Assembly (NCBI GenBank): GCA_029552245.1
Contig: JAKPDW010000063.1
Span: forward strand, 1-64,000
Length of the DNA stretch: 64,000 nucleotides
Direction: 5' to 3'
Source of the DNA: Deltaproteobacteria bacterium
GTDB lineage: Bacteria > Desulfobacterota > Desulfomonilia > UBA1062
How positions within the stretch are numbered: the stretch's first letter is position 1; the number at the start of each line of letters is the position of its first letter. This document shows positions 33,894 to 41,527 of the stretch, piece after piece. The notes under the pieces were generated by a model. It was given only the letters and a program-made list of their open reading frames with translations. It made no database searches and was not told the DNA's origin. The position numbers and the translations under genes are program-made.

Positions 33894-34742
33894 GTGGTGA
33901 AGGACTTTTCAGGAAAGACCGTGTACATCACGGGTGGATCGAGCGGCATAGGGCTCGAGACGGCGCGGCTGTTCGCCTCGCTGGGCGGCGACGTCGTGAT
34001 TTTCGCCAGGGACGAGGAGAGACTGGCCTCGGCCGCCAGGGACATCGAGGGTCACAGGAGGTCGGGCAGCCAAAAAGTGCACGCGGTCCACATGGACGTG
34101 GCGGACCCGGAATCGGTAAGGACCGGCATCGAGGAAGCCATCGAGAAGGCAGGGCCGCCGCAGGTGGCGATCGCCAACGCGGGCGTCGGGTATGCGGACC
34201 TCTTCATCGACACCCCGCATGAGGCCTTCGACGCGGTCATGAAGACGAACGTCTACGGCGTGCGCTCCTTCGTCGCGAACGTGCTCCCCCACATGGTCGG
34301 GGCGAAGGGGACCATCGTGATTGTCTCCTCCGCCGCCGGGCTCATGGGCATGTACGGCTACACCACCTACGGCACGTCGAAGTACGCGCTTGTCGGGTTC
34401 GCCGAGTGCCTGAGGGCCGAACTGAGAACAATGGGCATGACCGTCACCCTCGTGTGCCCCGGCGAAGTGGACACGCCCTTCGTCCCGAAGGAGGCCGAAC
34501 GCCTGCCCTTCGAATCGCGCGTGGTGAAGAGCTTCTGCGGCCGCATCTCCCCGTCGAGGGTGGCTCACGCGATCGTCAAGGGGGTGGCCGGGAAGCGCTT
34601 CCTGGTCATCCCCGGCGTGCTCACGAACCTCATGTTCGCGCTGCACCGGTTCTCGAACGGCATGCTCACGCGGTACACCTCGGACCTCGTGGTCTTCGTG
34701 CTCAGGTGGTACGTGTCGAAACAGGCCGCAAGGCGCAGGTAG
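33894..34742 (+). CDS. Short-chain dehydrogenase/reductase (3-ketodihydrosphingosine reductase-like)
   Basis: 282 residues of the classical SDR family: cofactor loop TGGSSGIGLETA, AIANAGVG, catalytic Ser in IVSSAAGLMG and YGTSK with Tyr and Lys in the YxxxK arrangement. A hydrophobic C-terminus (FALHRFSNGML, SDLVVFVLRWYVS) suggests membrane association, as in lipid-acting SDRs. It follows the activase by 153 bp on the same strand with its own AGAGGAGG site, so it may act on the product of the glycyl radical enzyme; that link is inference. A weak GATCGC/GCGATC hairpin follows the stop. Confidence 0.85.
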   Translation: MVKDFSGKTVYITGGSSGIGLETARLFASLGGDVVIFARDEERLASAARDIEGHRRSGSQKVHAVHMDVADPESVRTGIEEAIEKAGPPQVAIANAGVGYADLFIDTPHEAFDAVMKTNVYGVRSFVANVLPHMVGAKGTIVIVSSAAGLMGMYGYTTYGTSKYALVGFAECLRAELRTMGMTVTLVCPGEVDTPFVPKEAERLPFESRVVKSFCGRISPSRVAHAIVKGVAGKRFLVIPGVLTNLMFALHRFSNGMLTRYTSDLVVFVLRWYVSKQAARRR

Positions 34743-34788
34743 GATCGCCAGGGAAGCGATCGTTCACCCTCAGGCTCCCCAGGGCCGT

Positions 34789-35232
34789 TCATGTGCGGGC
34801 GGGTTCGACGTGGAGCTCCTCGAGCCAGGACAGTACGCGGTTTCGTATCTCGTCGCGGACCCTGCGGAACTCCTGCAGGCACTCGGCCTGTGTGCCCCTG
34901 CATGCAGCAGGGTCGTCGAAGGCCCAGTGCATACGCACACCGACCCCAGGGAAGACCGCCGGGCAGCTGGCATCCGCCTGGGAGCAGACCGTGATGAGGT
35001 AGCCGAAGAACATCTTGCCCATGTATTCGTCGAGGTGCTTGGACCGCTGGGAACGGATGTCGATGCCGAGCTCGTCCAAGACCTCGACGGTCAAGGGATG
35101 CACTCCCTTGGGCTCGAGGCCTGCGCTGTACGCCTCGAAAGCGTGAGGCGCGTATGTCCTGAGAAACGCCTCGGCCATCTGGCTCCTGGCCGAGTTCCCG
35201 GTGCACAGAAACAGTACTCTTGCCTTATCCAC
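34789..35232 (-). CDS. arsC: Arsenate reductase, thioredoxin-coupled low-molecular-weight phosphatase type
   Basis: 147 residues. The phosphate loop LCTGNSARSQMAEAFL with the nucleophilic Cys and the DDPA motif (AFDDPAACRG) identify the ArsC/low-molecular-weight tyrosine phosphatase fold; ITVCSQAD and CPAVFPG carry the further Cys used for the disulfide cascade in thioredoxin-linked ArsC. It reduces arsenate to arsenite in the cytoplasm. It stands alone here without arsR or an arsenite pump, convergent with the SDR gene. Confidence 0.92.
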   Translation of the reverse strand: MDKARVLFLCTGNSARSQMAEAFLRTYAPHAFEAYSAGLEPKGVHPLTVEVLDELGIDIRSQRSKHLDEYMGKMFFGYLITVCSQADASCPAVFPGVGVRMHWAFDDPAACRGTQAECLQEFRRVRDEIRNRVLSWLEELHVEPART

Positions 35233-35309
35233 GTGCAGCCTCCGCGAAGAATCACACCCTGTTCCGTATACAACCCGAGAAAGATTTCATCCAGTCCCCG
35301 TTTGTGCAG

Positions 35310-35341
35310 GGACCACGGTGCGCCCAAGCGCCCCGTGGTCC
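35310..35341 (-). terminator. Stem-loop downstream of the porin gene
   Basis: GGACCACGG and CCGTGGTCC make a 9-bp perfect stem 14 bp after the porin stop, with a G+C-rich loop. A U-tract is lacking on either strand, so termination here would need Rho or the stem may only stabilise the mRNA. Confidence 0.4.
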
Positions 35342-35354
35342 TTGCGCCATCGCG

Positions 35355-36521
35355 TCAGAAATCGTACTGGAGGTGGACACCTACAAGCGTATCGCTCCCG
35401 AGGTCGCTCTTGCCTTCCGACACCTTGTTCTTGTTCGCATCCTTGCCGTAGTCGAAGTAGGCGATCTCGGGCGTGACGGTGAACCCCTTCGCCACCGTGT
35501 ACTCGTAATTGACGAAGGCGCCCATGGTAGAGATGTCGTCCTCGTAGGCGTCCCCCTTCCAGCCGGTTTCAGAACGCTGCATGCCCGCCCCCGCCCTGAA
35601 CACCCCGGGACCGGCCTTGAGGGATACCTGGGCCCAGCCGCCCAGGCTGTCGATATCCTCTATGTCGTTTCCCGCCTCATCGGCAACCGGCTTGCCGAAC
35701 ACCGTGGATGGGCTGTTCTTTCTCTTGTCGAGATCGAAGACAGAAAGGTTTTGTCCATACCAGAGGCCTCCCGTGAACGTCGCGGGGTCCGCCTTCACAC
35801 TGCCGCTCAAGCACAGGCCGTAAGTGGCCACGGTGATGTCCTTGGTATCGGGGTTGTCGTCGTTGGCCTTGTTCCTGAACTGCTGATAGAAGGCGCTGGG
35901 GGAGACGGAGATGCCGCCGTCCTTGTACTCGAAGGCGGCGGCGACGGCGGGCATCGCCTTTTCCTTGAGATGATCCCCCGAGACGGAGACGTACTCGTCT
36001 GCCACGCCTCGCGGCTCTTCTATCGCGACCTTGAAGGCGACCGCGCCGGAAGCGACCGTGTATCGTACCTGGGGTCTTCTGTTGTTGTAGAGGTACCCGA
36101 AACCCTGGAGGTTCAGGTCGTCGTTGAGCCTCTGGTCCGGCCTCAACTCTGAGAACACCGTGTCGGTCTGGCCGAAGAGTATCCCGCGGCCCTCTCCCAG
36201 GTCATAGGAGGCGTAGACATGTCTCACGCCGACCGAGTTGTCCGTCTTCAGGCCGATCTCCGCGTACCCGGTGATCCCTTCGTAGGCGGCCTTGATCTTG
36301 ACCCTGCTGTTCCCGGGGTTTCTCAGGAAGAAGTCCGTCATGGAGTCGGGTTTTCCCTGCGCGACGTCGCCGTAGTCGGACGACTGCCACCCCACATCCA
36401 GCCGGGCGCTCCCACCCAGCGTCATGTCCACGTCGCCGAGCTTGAAGCTCGCCGCATGGACGCCGGAAGACACCGCCAGTGACACACAGGTCAGAAACGC
36501 CAAGATTGTCCGGTTCATCAT
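35355..36521 (-). CDS. Outer-membrane porin-like beta-barrel protein
   Basis: 388 residues. The signal peptide ends at VSSGVHAAS, followed by amphipathic alternating strands (GGSARLDVGWQSSD, RVKIKAAYEGITGYAEIGLK, VRHVYASYDLGEGRGILFGQ) and a C-terminal Phe (GVHLQYDF), the outer-membrane assembly signal. It resembles trimeric Gram-negative porins and the DcaP-like group. Transport specificity cannot be read. AGGAGG precedes the paired ATG. It is divergent from the response regulator at 36683, which might control it. Confidence 0.82.
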   Translation of the reverse strand: MMNRTILAFLTCVSLAVSSGVHAASFKLGDVDMTLGGSARLDVGWQSSDYGDVAQGKPDSMTDFFLRNPGNSRVKIKAAYEGITGYAEIGLKTDNSVGVRHVYASYDLGEGRGILFGQTDTVFSELRPDQRLNDDLNLQGFGYLYNNRRPQVRYTVASGAVAFKVAIEEPRGVADEYVSVSGDHLKEKAMPAVAAAFEYKDGGISVSPSAFYQQFRNKANDDNPDTKDITVATYGLCLSGSVKADPATFTGGLWYGQNLSVFDLDKRKNSPSTVFGKPVADEAGNDIEDIDSLGGWAQVSLKAGPGVFRAGAGMQRSETGWKGDAYEDDISTMGAFVNYEYTVAKGFTVTPEIAYFDYGKDANKNKVSEGKSDLGSDTLVGVHLQYDF

Positions 36522-36682
36522 TCATTCCTCCTGTCTCGATGGGTAGCTGCTGAGGCAAGACCTATGTGTTTCCCGTAAAGGCCGTGTGAAAGGCATATGA
36601 AAAATGCGTGAAGGGCCGTTTTGGGCTGGATCGATCCTCGCGGTCTTTGGTAAGAAATGACAGCGAGAGACGGTAAAGAGCC

Positions 36683-37357
36683 ATGAACACGCTCATCCAC
36701 ATCGTGGACGACGAACCGGACATCATCCAGCTGGTGAGCATCCACCTCAAGAAGGCGGGCTTTGCCGTTCAAGGCTTTCCCGAAGGCGAATCGTTCCTGA
36801 AATCACTGGCCAAGGCGCGGCCGGCCCTCATCATCCTTGACCTCATGTTGCCCGACATGGATGGGTTCGAGATCTGCAAGCTCCTCAAGTCGGACGAGCA
36901 CACCGCGGACATCCCCGTCATCATGCTCACGGCCAAGGGGACGGAGACGGACAAGGTCGAGGGGCTCGAGCTCGGGGCCGACGACTACGTGACCAAGCCC
37001 TTCTCGCCCAAGGAACTCGTGGCGCGGGTCCACTCGGTCCTGCGCAGGGCGGGAAAGCCCTGCGGCGTCCTGAACGTGGGCCACGGCGTCGTGATCGACC
37101 CCGACCGCTTCGAGGTGACAATCGACGGGGCCTGTGTCAACCTGACCGCCGTCGAGTTCAAGATCCTCCTTTTCCTCGCCTCCAACAGGGGCATGGTCCT
37201 TTCCCGCGAGCGCATCCTCGACCACCTGTGGGGCAACGAGAAGGCCGTGCTCGACAGGACGGTGGATGTGCACATCAAGAACATCAGGGCCAAGCTCGGG
37301 CAAGCGGGAAACATCATCAAGAACGTGCGCGGCGTCGGGTACAAACTCCAGCCGTAA
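36683..37357 (+). CDS. OmpR/PhoB-family two-component response regulator
   Basis: 224 residues. The receiver domain (1-120) has the acidic pocket IVDDEPD, the phospho-acceptor Asp in LIILDLMLPDMDG, the Thr in IMLTAKGTE and the Lys in YVTKPFSP. The winged-helix DNA-binding domain (about 130-224) has NLTAVEFKILLFLASNRG and RTVDVHIKNIRAKLG. No histidine kinase gene is adjacent, so it is an orphan regulator in this window. Its own start is divergent from the porin 161 bp away. Confidence 0.93.
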   Translation: MNTLIHIVDDEPDIIQLVSIHLKKAGFAVQGFPEGESFLKSLAKARPALIILDLMLPDMDGFEICKLLKSDEHTADIPVIMLTAKGTETDKVEGLELGADDYVTKPFSPKELVARVHSVLRRAGKPCGVLNVGHGVVIDPDRFEVTIDGACVNLTAVEFKILLFLASNRGMVLSRERILDHLWGNEKAVLDRTVDVHIKNIRAKLGQAGNIIKNVRGVGYKLQP

Positions 37358-37421
37358 GCAGCCCGGTCTCCCTCGCGACATTCCTGGGCAGCACTTGCAA
37401 CGCCCCGAGCGCCACGCCCTC

Positions 37422-37453
37422 CCTCTCGAGATCGAGCGCTCAATCTCGAGAGG
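37422..37453. repeat. Perfect 11-bp inverted repeat after the response regulator
   Basis: CCTCTCGAGAT and ATCTCGAGAGG flank a 10-base spacer. It lies between the convergent ends of the response regulator and the Gly-rich protein gene, where a bidirectional factor-dependent terminator is plausible; there is no T-run. Confidence 0.55.
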
Positions 37454-37574
37454 TGCACGTCCTCATCGAGGGTGGCTCTTCAGGACCCCCAGAATCCCTG
37501 GTACACCTGCACGCAAGCCGTCCCTTCAGCCCGCCTGCATCTGGCGGTCGAGGGGCCTGAAGGCTCTCGGTCTC

Positions 37575-38591
37575 TCAATGAGATCCACGGCCACCACGAC
37601 CTGTTCCACCTCCGCCGGGACCTGACCCGCCGCCTGCATGGTCACCGCCGCCGGAGCCGCCTGACGAGCCGCTTCCACCTCCTGCCCCGCCGCTGCCGCC
37701 GCTCCCGCCGGAACCACTACCGGAAGAGCCGTTGCCTGATGCACCGCCGGTGCCCGGCCCCGACTCACCGCTCCCACCGCTCCCCAGGCGACCCTGCCCG
37801 TCACCGAAGCCCTGCTGTGCGGAGCCCGCCCCATGCCTGCCAAGGCCGTCGGCGTTCACCCCGCTCTTGATCTGGTTCTCATACCTCGCCGCGAGCCCTG
37901 AGGGGTTCCCGAGTCTCACCTGGCTCATGAAGGTCAATCGCAGCCGCTCCATGTCCTGTGCGCTCCACGAACGCTCGAGCGCCCGGCAGACCACACCGGA
38001 GGACGCGGTTCCGCCGGCGCCGCTCCTGGACATCTCGCGAGCAGCCATGAAACTCTGGAGGGAGAGCTGCAGCGCCTGATCCCGGGTCATGGTCCTGCTT
38101 CTGGTCTTCAGCCTGAGTTGTATGGCCGTAACGTCACCCTCTGCCATGCCTGCCGCCAGGCATTCTGCAATGACATCCCCCAACATAGAGCGCTCTCTGA
38201 TCTGTCCGAGGATCTCCTCGGCCTGCCCGTAAGCAAAAAGATATCTCAGCCTCACCTTCTCCATGGCCCGGACAGTGTCCCGAGCGCCCACGTGCTTGGC
38301 CATGCCCTCGTAGGCCTTGTCCATGGCAGGCCTTACCGGGAGGCCCTGGCGGACCATCTGCCGGATCACCTCGTGAGCAGCGAGGATCTCCTGCTCCTTG
38401 TACCGGTTCTGGATCATCTGCCGGGTGAGCCTGACGGCATCGCCTTCCGGTATGCCGAGCCTGATCATCTCCCTGGTACTCGTCATCACCTGCAGGGTGA
38501 CCCTCTCTCCCAGTTCCTCGCTTACCGCATCCGCCAGCGCGGTGGTGGACACGAGGAGGATGGCCGCGATCGCACCGAGTGTCTTCTTCAT
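37575..38591 (-). CDS. Secreted protein with helical N-terminal domain and Gly/Ser-rich tail
   Basis: 338 residues with a signal peptide (MKKTLGAIAAILLVSTTALA). Residues about 25-225 are helical with repeated modules (TREMIRLGIPEGDAVRLTRQ, HEVIRQMVRQGLPVRPAMDK). The last 90 residues are a low-complexity Gly/Ser tract. No family is recognised. It is the last gene of the ECF sigma operon on this strand (51 bp after the CBM48-like lipoprotein), so it may be a target or envelope sensor of that system. Confidence 0.65.
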   Translation of the reverse strand: MKKTLGAIAAILLVSTTALADAVSEELGERVTLQVMTSTREMIRLGIPEGDAVRLTRQMIQNRYKEQEILAAHEVIRQMVRQGLPVRPAMDKAYEGMAKHVGARDTVRAMEKVRLRYLFAYGQAEEILGQIRERSMLGDVIAECLAAGMAEGDVTAIQLRLKTRSRTMTRDQALQLSLQSFMAAREMSRSGAGGTASSGVVCRALERSWSAQDMERLRLTFMSQVRLGNPSGLAARYENQIKSGVNADGLGRHGAGSAQQGFGDGQGRLGSGGSGESGPGTGGASGNGSSGSGSGGSGGSGGAGGGSGSSGGSGGGDHAGGGSGPGGGGTGRGGRGSH

Positions 38592-38642
38592 GGATCTCTC
38601 CTTTTCGATCGATGGTGTTACAACGAACGTGCAGGTAAAAGG

Positions 38643-38969
38643 TTACATGCCCGGCACGTAGACGCAGTTTGCAGACCCGAACCCGTCGAGCTCCGCGTAT
38701 GGGCAGTCCGGGAGGTAGACCTCCCCGTCCACGAGGTAGAAGTAGCTGAACGGTGAGCCTGCAGGCATGCTCGCCTCCCATGTCGACCCGTGGACTCGTG
38801 TCGCCTCGTGCAAAACGAAGCCGTCCAGGGACGACGCGAACAGGACATCCCTGGCATGGGGGGCCTCGAGGGTCAGGATCACACGGTCTCCCTCAATATG
38901 GACCCCGTGGTGCGTGCACCCTGTGACGAGGAGCGCCAGGCCCACGAACACAGCTGCGAGCCGCATCAT
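38643..38969 (-). CDS. Small lipoprotein with a CBM48 (glycogen-recognition) like fold
   Basis: 108 residues. Lipobox LLVTGC gives a predicted lipoprotein. The mature part (VILTLEAPHARDVLFASSLD, FSYFYLVDGEVYLPD) has the early-Set pattern of isoamylase N-terminal/AMPK-beta glycogen-binding domains. It resembles the C-terminal half of the upstream anti-sigma-like protein, suggesting duplication of one domain to both faces of the membrane or periplasm. Starts within the preceding stop (ACATGATG overlap). Binding of glucans is not shown. Confidence 0.65.
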   Translation of the reverse strand: MMRLAAVFVGLALLVTGCTHHGVHIEGDRVILTLEAPHARDVLFASSLDGFVLHEATRVHGSTWEASMPAGSPFSYFYLVDGEVYLPDCPYAELDGFGSANCVYVPGM

Positions 38970-39544
38970 GTCCCCACCCTCACTACCAGTATGGAGTTCT
39001 CTGAACCGAAGTCGTCTTTCTCCCGGGAGATGACGGTGGGATCCGCGATGCGCTTCTCCCCGTCAAGGACGAACACGTAGCGGTGCTCTCCGGGCTCGAC
39101 GGGAAGCGACGTCTCCCAGTACCCGCTCATCGAGACGCGCTCCATGGGCACCCTCTTCCAGCCGGTGAAGTCCCCCATGATCTCGGCCCGGGAGATATCG
39201 GGTTGGTAGATGACGAACCGGTACGATCCCTGTGCGACTTTCCCATCGACCCGGGGGCTTTCCGGGCGGAGCACGAATACCGCGACGATCGCCGCGACGG
39301 CCGCAACCGCCGCGGCGGCGATCTGCAGGCGGCGTCTCCGTACGAGGGGGAGCACGCCGGTTGTGGCCATCACCACTTCGGGCGCTTCTTCGACCACCTC
39401 CGAGCGCAACTCCTTCTCCAGATCGAGAAATTCCATGGTGCGGTCCTTGAATGTCCTGTCGTGGTGGATGAGTTCCACGAACTCCCTCTTGTCGTCGAGG
39501 TCGAGCTCATCATCGATGTACATGCTTATCAGTTCATCTCTCAT
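38966..39544 (-). CDS. Anti-sigma-factor-like membrane protein with C-terminal CBM48-like domain
   Basis: 192 residues. The cytoplasmic N-terminus (MYIDDELDLDDKREFVELI) looks like a short anti-sigma segment, followed by one membrane helix (LQIAAAAVAAVAAIVAVFVL) and a periplasmic early-Set domain (SRAEIMGDFTGWKRVPMER, SGYWETSLPVEPGEHRYVFV), which is the glycogen-recognition pattern. It overlaps the sigma gene by 11 bases. A sensor that holds the sigma factor until the outer domain meets its ligand is the natural hypothesis; carbohydrate binding by an anti-sigma protein would be unusual. Confidence 0.72.
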   Translation of the reverse strand: MRDELISMYIDDELDLDDKREFVELIHHDRTFKDRTMEFLDLEKELRSEVVEEAPEVVMATTGVLPLVRRRRLQIAAAAVAAVAAIVAVFVLRPESPRVDGKVAQGSYRFVIYQPDISRAEIMGDFTGWKRVPMERVSMSGYWETSLPVEPGEHRYVFVLDGEKRIADPTVISREKDDFGSENSILVVRVGT

Positions 39545-40016
39545 GGTCTCCCCCCTTCAGGATCTCCCGTATCCTGCACCGTGCCCTGTGCACCTTCACC
39601 TTGACGTTGGCTTCGCTCGTTCCCACGATATCCGCGATCTGCCGGTATGAAAGGTCGCCGCTGAGCGCCATCGAGAGGATTTCCCGCTCGTCTTGCCCCA
39701 GGCTCTCGATGGCCTCGAGCACCCTCGAGTATTCCTGCCGCACGCGGAAGCGTTCATGCGCATCGGGCGCGCAATCCCTGTGATCGTCAACGAGGGGTAG
39801 TTCACGACCCGACTTGCGCACATGGTCGATGAAGGCGTTGCGCGCTATGGTGAAGAGGAGCGAGGGTTGCGTGTCTTTGCCGTCATACCGCTCGAGATAC
39901 CTCAGGAAAGTCTCCTGGAGTATGTCCCTCGAAAGCTCGTAATCGCCGCTCAAGCGCATGAGGAACGAGAATATCCCGCCTTTCATCCGCTCAAGATGGG
40001 CAAGGTCGATCTTCAT
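39534..40016 (-). CDS. ECF-type RNA polymerase sigma factor
   Basis: 160 residues. Region 2 (LMRLSGDYELSRDILQETFL, LLFTIARNAFIDHVRK) and region 4 (ILSMALSGDLSYRQIADIVG, TSEANVKVKVHRARCRIREI) are both clear. Start chosen is the internal ATG with AAGGG six bases upstream (MKIDLAH). It heads a minus-strand operon with the anti-sigma-like protein, a lipoprotein and a secreted protein, and is divergent from the FAD oxidoreductase/cyclopropane synthase operon, which may be part of its regulon. Confidence 0.92.
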   Translation of the reverse strand: MKIDLAHLERMKGGIFSFLMRLSGDYELSRDILQETFLRYLERYDGKDTQPSLLFTIARNAFIDHVRKSGRELPLVDDHRDCAPDAHERFRVRQEYSRVLEAIESLGQDEREILSMALSGDLSYRQIADIVGTSEANVKVKVHRARCRIREILKGGDHER

Positions 40017-40252
40017 TGACATCCCTTGAACGATCGAAAGGGGAAATGGTTACACGTTCCCCGTTCGACGGCGCTGTTCTTGTGCACGCTCCCATGTCCG
40101 CCCCCCGGACCTTCAGGGCACCCACCGACCCACCGCCGCGGCGGGTCTCAAGGCACCGTTCTCACCATCGCCCTGCTTCGGGTTGCCTGGCCGGGACCTG
40201 GTCATTATTAATCCATTATATTGCCCTGCCAGAGGGTTTGGGAGGGGGTTCC

Positions 40253-41527
40253 GTGGATTCCGGACAGGTCAGGACACTAGCCGTCGTCGGTGGCGGGGTC
40301 GCCGGTATCGTGGCTTCGTATCTCCTCCAGAGGAGGTTCGAGGTGAGCCTCTTCGAGAAGAACGACTATATCGGGGGCCACACCCACACCATTGTCATCG
40401 ATGAGGGGCCAGACGCACAGACGCCGGTGGATACCGGTTTCATCGTATTCAACGACAAGACCTACCCCCTCTTCAATCGATTCCTTGCGCAGCTTCGCGT
40501 CGAGAAACAGAAGAGCAGCATGTCCTTCAGCCACTTCGACGCACGAAGCGGCATGATGTACGCCAGCACGAACATGGACACGTTCCTCGCGCAGCGTTCG
40601 AACCTGTTCAGGCCGTCCTTCTGGTTGATGTCCCTGGCCGTTCTCAGGTTCAACCATATCACCAAGAATCACCTCGAGGAGGGAAAGCTTCGAGGGCTCA
40701 CCCTGGGCGAGTTCCTTTCCGTCCACCGTTTCAACAGGTATTTCGTCGAACAGTACCTCATCCCCATCTGCGCATCGGTGTGGTCGGCCCCGGACGTGCG
40801 CATGCTGGAGTTTCCCATGGAGACCTTTGCCCGCTTCTTTTTGAACCATGGGCTGCTCTCCGTCGTGAACCAGCCTCAGTGGTACGTGGTCAAGGGCGGC
40901 AGCCACACCTACGTGAACGCCTTCCTCAAGACCTTCAGGGGCAGGGTGTACCCCGCAACCCCCGTCGCAGCCGTGACGAGGGGGGACGCGGGCGTCACAC
41001 TGAAGACCGTGGACGGAACCGAGCACCCCTTCGATGCGGTCGTGCTGGCTTGTCACGCGGACGAGTCCCTGCGGCTGCTCGCCGATGCGCACCCGGACGA
41101 GAGGAGGCTGCTCGGCGCATGGGAATACTCACGGAACAGGACCATCCTCCATCACGACACGTCGTTCCTGCCTCCCATGCAGAAGGTGTGGGCGTCCTGG
41201 AACTACATGCGCATGGAGGCCGTGGAGTCAGGGTCCCCAGTCACGCTCACCTACTACATGAACAGGCTCCAAGGGTTCTCGACGAGGAGACCGTACTGTG
41301 TGACCCTGAACCCGAAGAAGCCGATCCAAGACGGGGCGATCGTGCGCGACATGATCTACCACCACCCGGTCTACACGCGCGAGTCAATGGAGACCCAGAG
41401 AGGGATAGCAGGGATGAACGGGCAGAAAAGCACGTATTTTTGCGGGAGCTACCTCGGCAATGGATTCCACGAGGACGCGGTGAGGTCCGCCGCCGCTGTG
41501 GCGCGGATTTTCGGGATCGAGCTATGA
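40253..41527 (+). CDS. FAD-dependent oxidoreductase of the cyclopropane/methyl-fatty-acid gene cluster
   Basis: 424 residues, flavin amine-oxidase-like fold. The dinucleotide motif VVGGGVAGIVASYLL is at the N-terminus, then YIGGHTHTI and DTGFIVFNDKTYPLFN. The C-terminus gives YFCGSYLGNGFHEDAVRSA for FAD binding. This family is consistently found with DUF1365 and cyclopropane fatty acid synthase genes and is implicated in modifying membrane fatty acids. The start is GTG after GGGAGGGGG; the track extends 79 residues too far. It overlaps the next gene by ATGA. Confidence 0.88.
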   Translation: MDSGQVRTLAVVGGGVAGIVASYLLQRRFEVSLFEKNDYIGGHTHTIVIDEGPDAQTPVDTGFIVFNDKTYPLFNRFLAQLRVEKQKSSMSFSHFDARSGMMYASTNMDTFLAQRSNLFRPSFWLMSLAVLRFNHITKNHLEEGKLRGLTLGEFLSVHRFNRYFVEQYLIPICASVWSAPDVRMLEFPMETFARFFLNHGLLSVVNQPQWYVVKGGSHTYVNAFLKTFRGRVYPATPVAAVTRGDAGVTLKTVDGTEHPFDAVVLACHADESLRLLADAHPDERRLLGAWEYSRNRTILHHDTSFLPPMQKVWASWNYMRMEAVESGSPVTLTYYMNRLQGFSTRRPYCVTLNPKKPIQDGAIVRDMIYHHPVYTRESMETQRGIAGMNGQKSTYFCGSYLGNGFHEDAVRSAAAVARIFGIEL

